Source: an uncultured Dysgonomonas sp.
GTDB taxonomy: Bacteria; Bacteroidota; Bacteroidia; Bacteroidales; Dysgonomonadaceae
NCBI RefSeq assembly: GCF_900079725.1
Contig: NZ_LT599032.1
Coordinates: forward strand, 2,858,692-2,922,691
Reading direction: 5' to 3'
Length of the DNA: 64,000 nucleotides
Every line of letters begins with the position of its first letter. Within the stretch, counting starts at the first letter, position 1. Below, piece after piece: positions 25,139 to 32,919 of the stretch. The position numbers and the translations under genes are program-made. The notes beneath the pieces are model-generated. The model saw only the letters and a program-made list of their open reading frames with translations, was not told the origin of the DNA and did no database searches.

Positions 25139-25450
25139 ATGGAGATAATGTATATTGAAGCCCAAACATTCGAAGCACTGATGCAAGGTTTTGAAGGATT
25201 TGTTCGAAAGGTAGACCAGTTATGTGAAAGGCATATAGGTAAAGAATTGAATGAGTGGCTGGATAATCAGGATGTATGCTTAATTTTGGATATAAGCCCC
25301 CGTGCATTGCAGACCTTGCGAGATACGGGTAAGTTGGCATACACCCAGATAGACCGAAAGGTATATTACAAACCAAAAGATGTGGAGAAACTTATTGCGA
25401 ACTTAAAAAAGCAAAAAAATGAACAGCGAGGTTATAACAAGAGGCAATGA
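25139..25450 (+). CDS. Excisionase-like HTH protein 1, left element
   Basis: A 103-residue protein with a C-terminal MerR/excisionase-type helix-turn-helix (WLDNQDVCLILDISPRALQT, then a beta-hairpin with VYYKPKDVEKLI). The N-terminal helix (IEAQTFEALMQGFEGFVRKV) resembles those of paired HTH proteins found beside integrases in Bacteroidota conjugative transposons, where such proteins control excision. Homologue in the right half: 31825-32100 (91 aa, recognisably similar but diverged). The next gene overlaps its 3' end by 32 bases. Confidence 0.75.
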   Translation: MEIMYIEAQTFEALMQGFEGFVRKVDQLCERHIGKELNEWLDNQDVCLILDISPRALQTLRDTGKLAYTQIDRKVYYKPKDVEKLIANLKKQKNEQRGYNKRQ

Positions 25451-25715
25451 GCGGATAAAAACATTGCTAGGTTCACTCGACAAGGTGTTGGTCAAACTGG
25501 AAAATATATTGACAAACTATAAGCCGACATTGAACGGAGAGCGATTTCTGACTGATGTACAAGTTTCGGAACGATTAAAGGTAAGCCGACGGACATTACA
25601 ACAATACCGAAGCGAAGGAAGAATCCCATATTTTAGATTTGGAGGAAAATCTCTGTATCGGGAGTCCGATATACAGAAAATATTGGAAAAAAATTATTGT
25701 GAGGAATGGGAATAA
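25419..25715 (+). CDS. Excisionase-like HTH protein 2, left element
   Basis: A 98-residue protein. The HTH_17-type DNA-binding domain covers residues 42-95 (FLTDVQVSERLKVSRRTLQQ then YRSEGRIPYFRFGGKSLYRE). It is translated from an ATG inside the end of HTH gene 1, so the two are coupled. Partner in the right half: 31524-31820, same length. Two small winged/HTH proteins in series are typical recombination directionality factors of CTnDOT-like elements. The pair faces the recombinase genes across a terminator. Confidence 0.78.
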   Translation: MNSEVITRGNERIKTLLGSLDKVLVKLENILTNYKPTLNGERFLTDVQVSERLKVSRRTLQQYRSEGRIPYFRFGGKSLYRESDIQKILEKNYCEEWE

Positions 25716-25749
25716 TTCTAAAGCTATTTATCTTACAATGTTTAATCAA

Positions 25750-25779
25750 ATTCCCCGAAATCAAATGATTTCGGGGAAT
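25750..25779. terminator. Strong bidirectional terminator between convergent left genes
   Basis: A 14-bp perfect stem (ATTCCCCGAAATCA and its complement) with a 2-base loop, followed by a T run on the plus strand. It separates HTH gene 2 from the 118-aa gene on the other strand. Confidence 0.8.
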
Positions 25780-25784
25780 CTTTT

Positions 25785-26141
25785 TTAGTTCAGCACCGCA
25801 TTCTGCATTGGCAATATGAGAGTCGTTGTTACGCTGTTTCTGGCTGTCTTTTTGATTACCCACTTGCGAAATACATCCGCTTTGAAGGACTGCACCCTAA
25901 AAGCAGTAGCTATGACCATATCCAATCCATAATAAGAAGGATAGATATTCTTTCCATCAACTATGCAAGATGATGAATCATCACCACTTGCAATACCCGA
26001 TTTTTCAATAGTACGAACCTCTCTTTTTACAGTTTGAAGGAAAATACCAAATAGTTCGGCTATCTCGGCAATAGTCATGCTGGTTTCGCTTGGAATAGTT
26101 ATATTTCCATTATCGGAGATTGTTATTTTTGTTTGACTCAT
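25785..26141 (-). CDS. 118-aa HTH-like protein encoded after the recombinases, left element
   Basis: A small protein with a strand-rich N-terminus (ITISDNGNITIPSETSMTIA) then an HTH-like segment (IAEIAELFGIFLQTVKREVR). The middle has CIVDGKNIYPSYYGLDMVIA and the C-terminus RVQSFKADVFRKWVI. It resembles Bacteroidota proteins that respond to whole-genome 'virulence RhuM-like' annotation (HTH plus a GLDxVIAxxFR motif), which is inference. It is immediately downstream of recombinase 2 (2 bases). Homologue: 30337-30693, same length. Confidence 0.6.
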   Translation of the reverse strand: MSQTKITISDNGNITIPSETSMTIAEIAELFGIFLQTVKREVRTIEKSGIASGDDSSSCIVDGKNIYPSYYGLDMVIATAFRVQSFKADVFRKWVIKKTARNSVTTTLILPMQNAVLN

Positions 26142-26143
26142 AA

Positions 26144-27358
26144 TTAAACAATTTGATTTTCTTTGTTTTGCATTATTTTTCTTCGTTTCATAAGTTTATC
26201 CATATCCTTCGATATTTTCTGTTCTGTGATTTGGGCATACACTTGTGTAGTGCTAATGTTAGCGTGCCCCATCATTTTGGCTACACTCTCAATGGATAAT
26301 CCTGCTGAAATCGCCAGAGTTCCGAAACTGTGGCGAGAGCAATGGTACGACAAATTCTCTTTCAATCCCGTAGTAATCCCGATTTGATTAATGTCATACC
26401 AGATCTTATCTCGAATAGGTAAAGGGAATACAGGACTGCTATCATCAGTGGTATTGTAAAGCATTAGTATCTGCTCGGCTATTGGATGAAGGGGGATGAA
26501 TGCCTCTACATTGGTTTTTACCCTACGCTTTCGGATATAGAGCCTGCCTGCTGCCGTTTTTCCTATATGCTGAGGATAAAGGCGATGCATATCCACATAG
26601 GCAAGCCCCGTCAGTGACGAAAAAATAAAAGCCCTACGCACTAACTCCAAACGTTCATCCGGCATTGGGTTCTCCATAATACATTTCAAATCGGATTTGT
26701 TTATATGCCGATGCTTGGGAGGATCTTTCTTTTCGTATCTCACATCTTCCAATGGATTACTTCTCAATACTTCTTGGTCAATAGCAATATAAATAAGTCG
26801 GTTCAGCCAAGTTAAAGCTCGGTTTATATACGAATTCTTTCGATCATGTACTGTTCTCAGATATAGCTTGAATGATTCTGCGAACTCTTCTCTTATAGCT
26901 GCAAAGGCGATATCTTTCATCCCTTTGGAATAGATATATTCTTGCAGATTTCCTTGCATAAGTCTGGACTCTCTATAACTTGACCTTGAGTCTATCTCTA
27001 TCGAACGAAGCCGTAAACGTTCTAATTCCACTTTCCCTGCTTCAAGTAAAGAAGTCGGAATGGAATTTATACCAACTATGGTATTTTTCAAAAGCTCACT
27101 ACTGATAGCTCCCTGCTCTCCCAAAATATGCTCGTAGGTGTGTTCTATCCGTTGGCGAAAGGCTTTCAATTGATTACTGATTCGCTCGTTTTTGATACCT
27201 CCTTTTTTAGCATCCCAATTTTCTGCTTGACAGTAGATACTGGTTGTAACAACAATCGGTTTTCCATCGATACTGATTCGACAAAGAATCGCTGTCGTTC
27301 CGTCTGCCCTTACTTTGTTTTTGTTGATATAGAATAATATTTTGAATGTACTACGCAT
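26144..27358 (-). CDS. Tyrosine recombinase 2 (site-specific integrase), left element
   Basis: A 404-residue integrase of the Bacteroidota type with an arm-binding N-terminus (STFKILFYINKNKVRADGTT), a core-binding SAM-like domain and a catalytic domain. Catalytic residues seen are Arg in LVRRAFIFSSLTGL, His-x-x-Arg in HCSRHSFGTL, His in MMGHANI, and Tyr in TTQVYAQI. It is probably competent. It forms a pair with recombinase 1, and tandem integrases of this kind often act together. About two thirds of residues match the right-half partner (29114-30340), far less than the accessory arms match each other. Confidence 0.88.
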   Translation of the reverse strand: MRSTFKILFYINKNKVRADGTTAILCRISIDGKPIVVTTSIYCQAENWDAKKGGIKNERISNQLKAFRQRIEHTYEHILGEQGAISSELLKNTIVGINSIPTSLLEAGKVELERLRLRSIEIDSRSSYRESRLMQGNLQEYIYSKGMKDIAFAAIREEFAESFKLYLRTVHDRKNSYINRALTWLNRLIYIAIDQEVLRSNPLEDVRYEKKDPPKHRHINKSDLKCIMENPMPDERLELVRRAFIFSSLTGLAYVDMHRLYPQHIGKTAAGRLYIRKRRVKTNVEAFIPLHPIAEQILMLYNTTDDSSPVFPLPIRDKIWYDINQIGITTGLKENLSYHCSRHSFGTLAISAGLSIESVAKMMGHANISTTQVYAQITEQKISKDMDKLMKRRKIMQNKENQIV

Positions 27359-27385
27359 GATTATTTTTATTTATTGGGTTTATAA

Positions 27386-27622
27386 TTAAAGAACTAATTT
27401 GAAATCAGAGGTTGCTTCAATAAGCTTATCCATGTCTTCAAATAGCTTCTTGGGAGTGACACGGGCATAAACCTGTGTCATCTGAATATTACCGTGTCCT
27501 AGCATTTTGCTGATTGTTTCAATAGGTACTCCCTCTTCGAGCGTAATCAGACTTGCAAATGAGTGGCGCCCTGTGTGAAAAAAACACAAGAAAAGGCATA
27601 TATGCAAATCGCAATACTTCAA
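27386..27622 (-). pseudogene. C-terminal remnant of tyrosine recombinase 1, left element
   Basis: Only the last ~62 codons are recombinase-like: HTGRHSFASLITLEEGVPIE, MLGHGNIQMTQVYARV and the tail after it, matching the end of the intact recombinase at 27879-29108. The first 15 codons of the open frame are unrelated (LHICLFLCFF) and the catalytic Arg, core and N-terminal domains are missing. Homology ends near 27577, close to the repeat-rich centre, so the gene was cut there by a recombination or insertion event. Confidence 0.85.
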
Positions 27623-27878
27623 TAGGTAACAGGCTTGAAATTAGCCAATTTGCTTAGATTTAGGAAGTTTGTAAAATTTGAATCTAAGCAAATCTTAGAC
27701 ATACTTCAGTTACTAAGTCGTTAACCACTCAGTTACCAAATGAAAACAGGTAACAAGATGCGGATAAACAGACTTCTTATATTCTGATTTGCTTATAATT
27801 ACGCACTAAAGAGCACTTATATAACCAGTAACTTTGCCGTTGCAAAACAACGGCAAAGGACAATAAAAATATAAGTGT
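27623..27878. other. Repeat-rich junction between the two elements, candidate attachment (att) region
   Basis: It holds an inverted repeat, ATTTGCTTAGATT (27648-27660) and AATCTAAGCAAAT (27681-27693) with a 20-base spacer. A further ATTTGCTTA lies near 27787. GGTAAC/GTTACC-type hexamers occur near 27625, 27711, 27731 and 27745. Short repeats at a fixed distance upstream of an integrase start are what integrase arm sites look like. The exact core cannot be set without the other end. Confidence 0.5.
27829..27858 (+). promoter_or_regulatory. Promoter of right recombinase 1 with overlapping inverted repeat
   Basis: TAACTTTG at 27829-27836 fits TAnnTTTG. Overlapping it is CTTTGCCGTTG-CAAAA-CAACGGCAAAG (27832-27858), an 11-bp perfect inverted repeat that could be a repressor site or a hairpin at the mRNA 5' end. 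The start codon is at 27879. Confidence 0.55.
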
Positions 27879-29108
27879 ATGAAAACAGAAAAATTCAAGG
27901 TATTGCTCTACCTCAAAAAGAGTAGTCCTGACAAATCGGGTAAAACACCGATTATGGGACGTATTACTGTCGGCAAGTCGATGGTACAATTCAGTTGTAA
28001 ACTTTCCTGTACATTTTCTCTATGGAACCCGCGTGAAAGTCGTTTGAATGGAAAAAGTAAAGAAGCCATAACGACCAACGCCCAGTTGGATAAGTTGATG
28101 CTTTCCATCAATGAAGCCTACGACACGCTCATTGATCGTAAACAACCCTTCGATGCCCAAGCCATCAAGAACTTATTTCAAGGAGCAATGTCCGCACAAA
28201 CGACCTTGCTACAACAATTCGATAAACATATCGAAAGCGTTAAAGAACGTATTGGCGTTGATCGTTCCCCAAGAACACTTCCCAATCATCTCTATACCAA
28301 ACGAGTTGTAGCCGAATTTATCAAGGAAAAGTTTAATGCTTCCGATCTGGCTTTCGGTCAGTTAAGCGAACAGTTTATCCGAGACTTCCAATCTTTTGTA
28401 TTGGAGGATAAAGGACTTGCACTTGATACCTTACGACACTATCTGGCAATCCTAAAGAAAGTTTGCAAGATAGCTTTCAAAGAGGGTAACTCGGATAAAA
28501 ACTATTTTGCTTATTACAAGCTACCTAAACAAAAAGAAAGTACCCCTAAAACCCTCAGTCGGGAAGATTTTGAAAAAATTCGGGATTTAGAAATTCCCGA
28601 ACGTCGCCGATCTCATATTATCACACGTGATATGTTTCTGTTTTCCTGCTATACCGGGACTGCTTACATAGATACGGTGTCTGTAACCAAAGATGATCTT
28701 TCAACGGATGATGATGGAGCATGGTGGCTCAAATACAAGCGGGGCAAAAACGGCCAACTTGCCCGTATTAAATTGTTACCAGAATCCATTGCTCTGATTG
28801 AAAAGTATCGGGATGATAGCAGGGAGACTCTTTTTCCAATGATACACAACGGTACGATTAAAAGAAATATGCAAGGCATACGGATTCTTGCAGATGTAAA
28901 AGGGTGTCTCCACTACCACATGAGCCGTCATTCGTTTGCCAGTCTGATTACGCTCGAAGCAGGCGTACCTATCGAAACGGTGTCGAAGATGCTCGGTCAC
29001 AGCGACATAAAAACAACTCAAATCTATGCCCGTGTGACTCCTAAGAAACTCTTTGAGGATATGGATAGGTATGTTGAAACAACAAAAGATTTAGTATTAA
29101 CCCTATAA
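27879..29108 (+). CDS. Tyrosine recombinase 1 (site-specific integrase), right element
   Basis: A 409-residue Bacteroidota-type integrase. Residues 1-100 are the arm-binding domain (FKVLLYLKKSSPDKSGKTPI) and 105-215 the core-binding domain. The catalytic domain has Arg250 (ITRDMFLFSCYTG), His347-x-x-Arg350 (HMSRHSF), His374 (MLGHSD) and Tyr383 (QIYARV). All expected catalytic residues are present. It is followed after 5 bases by recombinase 2. Its promoter overlaps an 11-bp inverted repeat. It is likely responsible for integration and excision of the element that carries the tra operon. Confidence 0.9.
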   Translation: MKTEKFKVLLYLKKSSPDKSGKTPIMGRITVGKSMVQFSCKLSCTFSLWNPRESRLNGKSKEAITTNAQLDKLMLSINEAYDTLIDRKQPFDAQAIKNLFQGAMSAQTTLLQQFDKHIESVKERIGVDRSPRTLPNHLYTKRVVAEFIKEKFNASDLAFGQLSEQFIRDFQSFVLEDKGLALDTLRHYLAILKKVCKIAFKEGNSDKNYFAYYKLPKQKESTPKTLSREDFEKIRDLEIPERRRSHIITRDMFLFSCYTGTAYIDTVSVTKDDLSTDDDGAWWLKYKRGKNGQLARIKLLPESIALIEKYRDDSRETLFPMIHNGTIKRNMQGIRILADVKGCLHYHMSRHSFASLITLEAGVPIETVSKMLGHSDIKTTQIYARVTPKKLFEDMDRYVETTKDLVLTL

Positions 29109-29113
29109 CATTA

Positions 29114-30340
29114 ATGATCATGCGAAGTACATTTAAAATATTATTCTATATCAACCGCAGTAAAATAAAATCCGACGGCACTACTCCTATTCTGTGCCGC
29201 ATTACAGTTGATAATAAGCAGACAGTTCTGGCAACAGGGATCTATTGTGAGCCGAACGATTGGAACAGCAAAAAAGGAAAAGTGCGGGATGGAGCGACCA
29301 ATCATAAGTTGGATAAACTTCGGGAACGTATCGAACAGACCTATGAAGAGACACTTAAAGAACAAGGTGTTATCAGTGCAGAATTACTCAAAAATATAAT
29401 TTTAGGAGTAAATACTGTATCCTCCTCTCTTTTACAGGCAGGTGAAGTGGAGCGTGAACGACTAAGAAAACGCTCACTGGAGATTAATTCAACATCCACC
29501 TACCGACAATCAAAAACAACCCAGAGCAATCTGCGTGATTTTGTTCTTTCACGGGGGATGGATGATATTGCCTTTTCTGATATTACGGAAGAGTTTGGGG
29601 AATTGTTCAAAAGCTTTTTGAAAAAGGATTTAGGCTATGCGACAACCCATGTGAATCATTGTCTATGCTGGCTAAACAGGCTGGTTTATATTGCTGTCGA
29701 TCAGGAAGTATTAAGAAGTAGTCCAATTGAAGATGTGGAGTATGAGAAGAAATTACCTCCTAAATTACGGCATATTACCCGAAATGAGTTGAAAAAGATC
29801 ATGGAGACCCCAATGCCCTATGAACGGCAAGAGCTGGCTCGCAGAGCGTTTATCTTTTCAGTATTTACCGGACTTGCTTTTGTTGATGTGCATAACCTTT
29901 ATCCTCAAAATATTGGTAAAACAGCGGAAGGTAGATTATATATCCGAAGCATCAGAACTAAAACAAAGGTTGAAGCATTTATTCCATTGCATCCGATAGC
30001 AGAACAAATCTTGATGCTTTACAATACAACTGACAATACCGCTCCTATTTTCCCATTACCGAGTCGGGATCAGGTTTGGTTTGAAGTTCATGAGATAGGC
30101 TTTGCTTTAGGCATCAAGGAGAATCTCAGCTACCATATGAGCCGACATTCGTTCGGAACACTTATGCTCTCGGCTGGTATTCCGATTGAGAGCATTAGCA
30201 AAATGATGGGACATACCAATATTTCGAGTACACAAATTTACTCGAAAGTGACTGACGATAAGATATCGGAAGATATGGACAAACTAATGGAACGAAGAAA
30301 AGCAATTAGTAATAAAACACCTCAACCCATAGAGTTATGA
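29114..30340 (+). CDS. Tyrosine recombinase 2 (site-specific integrase), right element
   Basis: A 408-residue integrase with the same layout as its left partner at 26144-27358. Catalytic motifs are ARRAFIFSVFTGL (Arg), HMSRHSFGTL (His-x-x-Arg), MMGHTNIS (His) and STQIYSKV (Tyr nucleophile). A second in-frame ATG follows two codons after the first, so the start is uncertain by 6 bases. The stop overlaps the next gene by 4 bases (ATGA), so recombinase 1, recombinase 2 and the 118-aa protein form one operon. Confidence 0.9.
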   Translation: MIMRSTFKILFYINRSKIKSDGTTPILCRITVDNKQTVLATGIYCEPNDWNSKKGKVRDGATNHKLDKLRERIEQTYEETLKEQGVISAELLKNIILGVNTVSSSLLQAGEVERERLRKRSLEINSTSTYRQSKTTQSNLRDFVLSRGMDDIAFSDITEEFGELFKSFLKKDLGYATTHVNHCLCWLNRLVYIAVDQEVLRSSPIEDVEYEKKLPPKLRHITRNELKKIMETPMPYERQELARRAFIFSVFTGLAFVDVHNLYPQNIGKTAEGRLYIRSIRTKTKVEAFIPLHPIAEQILMLYNTTDNTAPIFPLPSRDQVWFEVHEIGFALGIKENLSYHMSRHSFGTLMLSAGIPIESISKMMGHTNISSTQIYSKVTDDKISEDMDKLMERRKAISNKTPQPIEL

Positions 30341-30693
30341 AAGATACAAAAATAAAAATCAGCGATAACGGAACTGTACATATTCCAAGAAATGTAAAAA
30401 TGAGTATTGTAGAGATTGCTGAACTTTTTGAAATCTTCTATCAAACAGCAAAGAAGAATATTCGTTCTGTTGAAGCATTGGGCATTTGTACAGGGGATCA
30501 GTCGATGAGTGGAACAGTCGAAGGAGCAAAGATCGTCTCTGATTATTACGGTTTGGATATGATAATCGCTATCGCTTTTCGGGTGCAATCAGTCAAAACG
30601 AATATTTTTCGTAAACGGATCATTGATAAATCTATCAAACTGGAAGTAGTAACAATGCCTCTATTATCGATGCAAAATGCAATGCTCAACTAA
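30337..30693 (+). CDS. 118-aa HTH-like protein encoded after the recombinases, right element
   Basis: Homologue of 25785-26141: same length, with shared ISDNG start, EIAELFEIFYQTAKKNIRSV HTH-like segment and YYGLDMIIAIAFRVQSVKTN core. The overlap with recombinase 2 implies coupled translation and a role in recombination or its control. No family function is known to me beyond resemblance to HTH proteins with a GLDxxIAxAFR signature. Confidence 0.6.
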   Translation: MKDTKIKISDNGTVHIPRNVKMSIVEIAELFEIFYQTAKKNIRSVEALGICTGDQSMSGTVEGAKIVSDYYGLDMIIAIAFRVQSVKTNIFRKRIIDKSIKLEVVTMPLLSMQNAMLN

Positions 30694-30720
30694 TACTGAA
30701 CTGAACGTCATAAGTTATCA

Positions 30721-30753
30721 AACCAGGCTTCGGGTTTATACCGAAGCCTGGTT
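30721..30753. terminator. Strong terminator after the right recombinase operon
   Basis: AACCAGGCTTCGG, a 7-base loop, and its exact complement form a 13-bp stem, followed by TTATTTAT. It lies between the 118-aa gene and the convergent peptidase gene. Confidence 0.8.
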
Positions 30754-30759
30754 TATTTA

Positions 30760-31377
30760 TCATTTACTTTCTACTCTCACATCATTTCCATTAACTAATA
30801 TTGCCTGAGAATTGCTTATCGGGTATAAGTCTAGTTCAGAACTGTATTTTGATATCATTTTTTCAACAGCCTTTGCAAAAGGGAAGTTGGTGTGATGAGG
30901 TATCGGATAGAAGTCAATTACATTTAAGGCTGAATACGTACCCAAATTAGGAACTACTTTATGGTCATCCATTTCTTTCACATACTCTATATTGGGAGAA
31001 ACAATCATAGAGCCGGCAGACTCTCCAATATATAATTTCCCAAGATCTATTTGCTCAATTATTATTTTATCTGCACCAGTCTTTCTTAGTTCTTCTAACA
31101 AAAAGAAAGTATTTCCTCCTGATATATAAATATAATCATTCTGCTGTAACTTGCTGACTATTTCCGAAGTTGTTGCTTGGGTCAACTCTAGCTCATCGAC
31201 AATTAGCCCCATTTTCTGAAAAGCCTTTTTAGCCGAGCCTACATAGAATTTAACTTTTTCAGGGATACTGGCTGTTGGTATAAAAGTTATAGTCTTCCCT
31301 TCCAGGTCTTCCTGTACAAAGTTCATAAACATATCAGCCACATCCTTGAATGACGATGATAAAAATAGTTTTCTCAT
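30760..31377 (-). CDS. Peptidase E-like protein (family S51, class I glutamine-amidotransferase fold)
   Basis: A 205-residue protein. GGNTFFLLEELRKTG near residue 95 is the conserved glycine block, and YIGESAGSMIVSPN near 130 supplies the nucleophile Ser in a nucleophile elbow; a late His-containing PIPHHTNFPF follows. Peptidase E cleaves N-terminal Asp dipeptides, and relatives are cyanophycinases. It sits between the recombinase operon and the excisionase-like genes of the right element, a position empty in the left element (only 70 bases there), so it is cargo inserted in a permissive slot. Confidence 0.82.
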   Translation of the reverse strand: MRKLFLSSSFKDVADMFMNFVQEDLEGKTITFIPTASIPEKVKFYVGSAKKAFQKMGLIVDELELTQATTSEIVSKLQQNDYIYISGGNTFFLLEELRKTGADKIIIEQIDLGKLYIGESAGSMIVSPNIEYVKEMDDHKVVPNLGTYSALNVIDFYPIPHHTNFPFAKAVEKMISKYSSELDLYPISNSQAILVNGNDVRVESK

Positions 31378-31523
31378 TTTAGTTTTAAATAATTTATCTG
31401 TAAAACAAAGATATTATATAGATATGACAACTGTATGTCAGTAACTTCTTAAAACGATGAAAAAATATTTTCTTCAAGATTTATTCGAAGCTTGATCTAT
31501 ATTCTCTGCTTGTATGCAGAGCA

Positions 31524-31820
31524 TTATTTCAGTTCTTGAACATAGTTTCTATCCAATATCTTCTGAATATCGGATTCCCTATACAGCGTTTTACCTCCAA
31601 ATTGAAAATAAGGAATTTTACCTTCTGTACGATAGAGTTGTAATGTTCTTCTACTTATTTTTAACTTTTTGGACATCTCTGTATCAGTCAAAAATCGTTC
31701 TCCGAAGAGCGATGGCTTGTTAGAGGTCAGGACAATTTCAATCCTATCCAACATCTTGTCGAGCAAAGTAAAAAACTTCTTTACTCGTTCGTTCCGCTTC
31801 GTTAAAATGTCATTATCCAT
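31524..31820 (-). CDS. Excisionase-like HTH protein 2, right element
   Basis: A 98-residue protein with an HTH_17/excisionase domain (FLTDTEMSKKLKISRRTLQL, then YRTEGKIPYFQFGGKTLYRE), closely parallel to the left copy at 25419-25715. The N-terminal helix includes ERVKKFFTLLDKMLDRIEIV. It starts 4 bases after HTH gene 1's stop. It probably acts with HTH protein 1 as a directionality or regulatory factor for excision. Confidence 0.78.
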   Translation of the reverse strand: MDNDILTKRNERVKKFFTLLDKMLDRIEIVLTSNKPSLFGERFLTDTEMSKKLKISRRTLQLYRTEGKIPYFQFGGKTLYRESDIQKILDRNYVQELK

Positions 31821-31824
31821 TTTG

Positions 31825-32100
31825 TTACAATTCTAATTCGTGAATAAGTTTTCTTACATCTTTGACTCTATAATAGAGTTTCCGGCTAATCTTGGTATAG
31901 GGCAACATACCATTATCACGATAACCTTGAAGGGTGCACTTAGATATATTAAGCATCTGGCACACATCCTGATTATCTAACCAATCTTCAAGTCCTTTAC
32001 TGGTATGTCTCTCACATAGCTTATTCACTTTATGAGCGAATAGCTCAAACTGCATCATCATTGCCTCGAATGTTCGGGCTTCAATATATATTATCTCCAT
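31825..32100 (-). CDS. Excisionase-like HTH protein 1, right element
   Basis: A 91-residue protein (MEIIYIEARTFEAMMMQFEL start; WLDNQDVCQMLNISKCTLQG HTH; KLYYRVKDVRKLIHEL end). It is shorter than the left copy at 25139-25450 and diverged from it, but has the same layout. It is transcribed from the conserved promoter just upstream (TATATTTG complement at 32142-32149). Confidence 0.76.
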   Translation of the reverse strand: MEIIYIEARTFEAMMMQFELFAHKVNKLCERHTSKGLEDWLDNQDVCQMLNISKCTLQGYRDNGMLPYTKISRKLYYRVKDVRKLIHELEL

Positions 32101-32141
32101 AGTAATTTACTTTTTTGTTCATACTATGATTACGGGGAGAG

Positions 32142-32205
32142 CAAATATAAGTCATTAAGTTATAGTACATGTAATTAATTTACAGGCTGGTAGCTTTAGT
32201 CTGTA
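32142..32205 (-). promoter_or_regulatory. Conserved operator and promoter of the right excisionase-like genes
   Basis: The -7 box TATATTTG is the complement of 32142-32149. TACAG (32181-32185), 15 bases, CTGTA (32201-32205) repeats the inverted repeat of the left element with the same spacing to the promoter. Confidence 0.6.
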
Positions 32206-32580
32206 CTTGTCTATGCTTAAAAGAGTATTTTAATTTTAGAGGTAGCTAAGGGTATCAGTCTGCAACGAAACTATCTAGGGAGAAACGACGATACTAAAAA
32301 ACGTAGAATTCTAGTCTGTTTTCAGGATTTTGATAACACAAAAGATGTACGAAACAGACGACTACGAGGTGGTAGTAGAAGTATATTAACAGAACTTGTT
32401 AAGTATGGAATCTTACTAGAAGGCACTTAATAATAGATAATACGATAACGAAGTATAGACTTTCCCGTTGGATATTAATGCATAGTAGCGATGTTGTTTA
32501 TAGCTCTAAAGGATTTCAGTCGTACGTCCTGTAAATTTAAGTTACGTAATTTGGGGTAGGTCGTATTTTTACATACATTT
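32206..32580. other. Gene-poor stretch with a start-less open frame
   Basis: A plus-strand frame from 32221 to the stop at 32430 is open for 69 codons without ATG (RNDDTKKRRILVCFQDFDNT, then RLRGGSRSILTELVKYGILL). It reads like a protein remnant rather than random AT-rich DNA, but no family was recognised. The remainder up to 32580 shows nothing. Confidence 0.3.
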
Positions 32581-32889
32581 GTGAATATTCAACAACCACT
32601 AAAAGCAGTACTTATGGACGAGAAATTACAGGAGAATCTTATTCATTTTATAAAAGGTTTGCAACATTATGACTTTCAAGGTATAAATAACATACATGAT
32701 ATCAAAAGGTTGTGCCTAGTTATAGCTAGTTATCATAAGCAGGACGAAGTTTTATCTATAGGAGACTATATAACCTTAATATCGAACAACATAGAGTTTG
32801 ATATCAGTGATATAGAAATGAAAAATTTAGCTATAGATATGCATGAAAAAATAAATTTTGGCGATCAAGTACTAAAATATACTAAGTGA
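32581..32889 (+). CDS. Hypothetical 102-aa protein, right cargo slot
   Basis: A GTG at 32581 or an internal ATG ten codons later opens this frame. The product is acidic and helical (LQENLIHFIKGLQHYDFQGI and ITLISNNIEFDISDIEMKNL) with no known domain. It occupies the slot that holds the AraC/VOC cargo in the left element. A strong terminator follows directly at 32890-32919, which supports it as a transcribed gene. Confidence 0.5.
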   Translation: MNIQQPLKAVLMDEKLQENLIHFIKGLQHYDFQGINNIHDIKRLCLVIASYHKQDEVLSIGDYITLISNNIEFDISDIEMKNLAIDMHEKINFGDQVLKYTK

Positions 32890-32919
32890 GAAAAGGATGC
32901 TTTAATCGGCATCCTTTTC
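32890..32919 (+). terminator. Terminator after the 102-aa gene
   Basis: GAAAAGGATGC-N8-GCATCCTTTTC is a perfect 11-bp stem starting at the stop codon. Confidence 0.75.

Noticed and set aside
27577-27878. tRNA gene as integration site
   Set aside because: No cloverleaf or CCA-type end could be folded from this stretch, and none was noticed elsewhere in the window.
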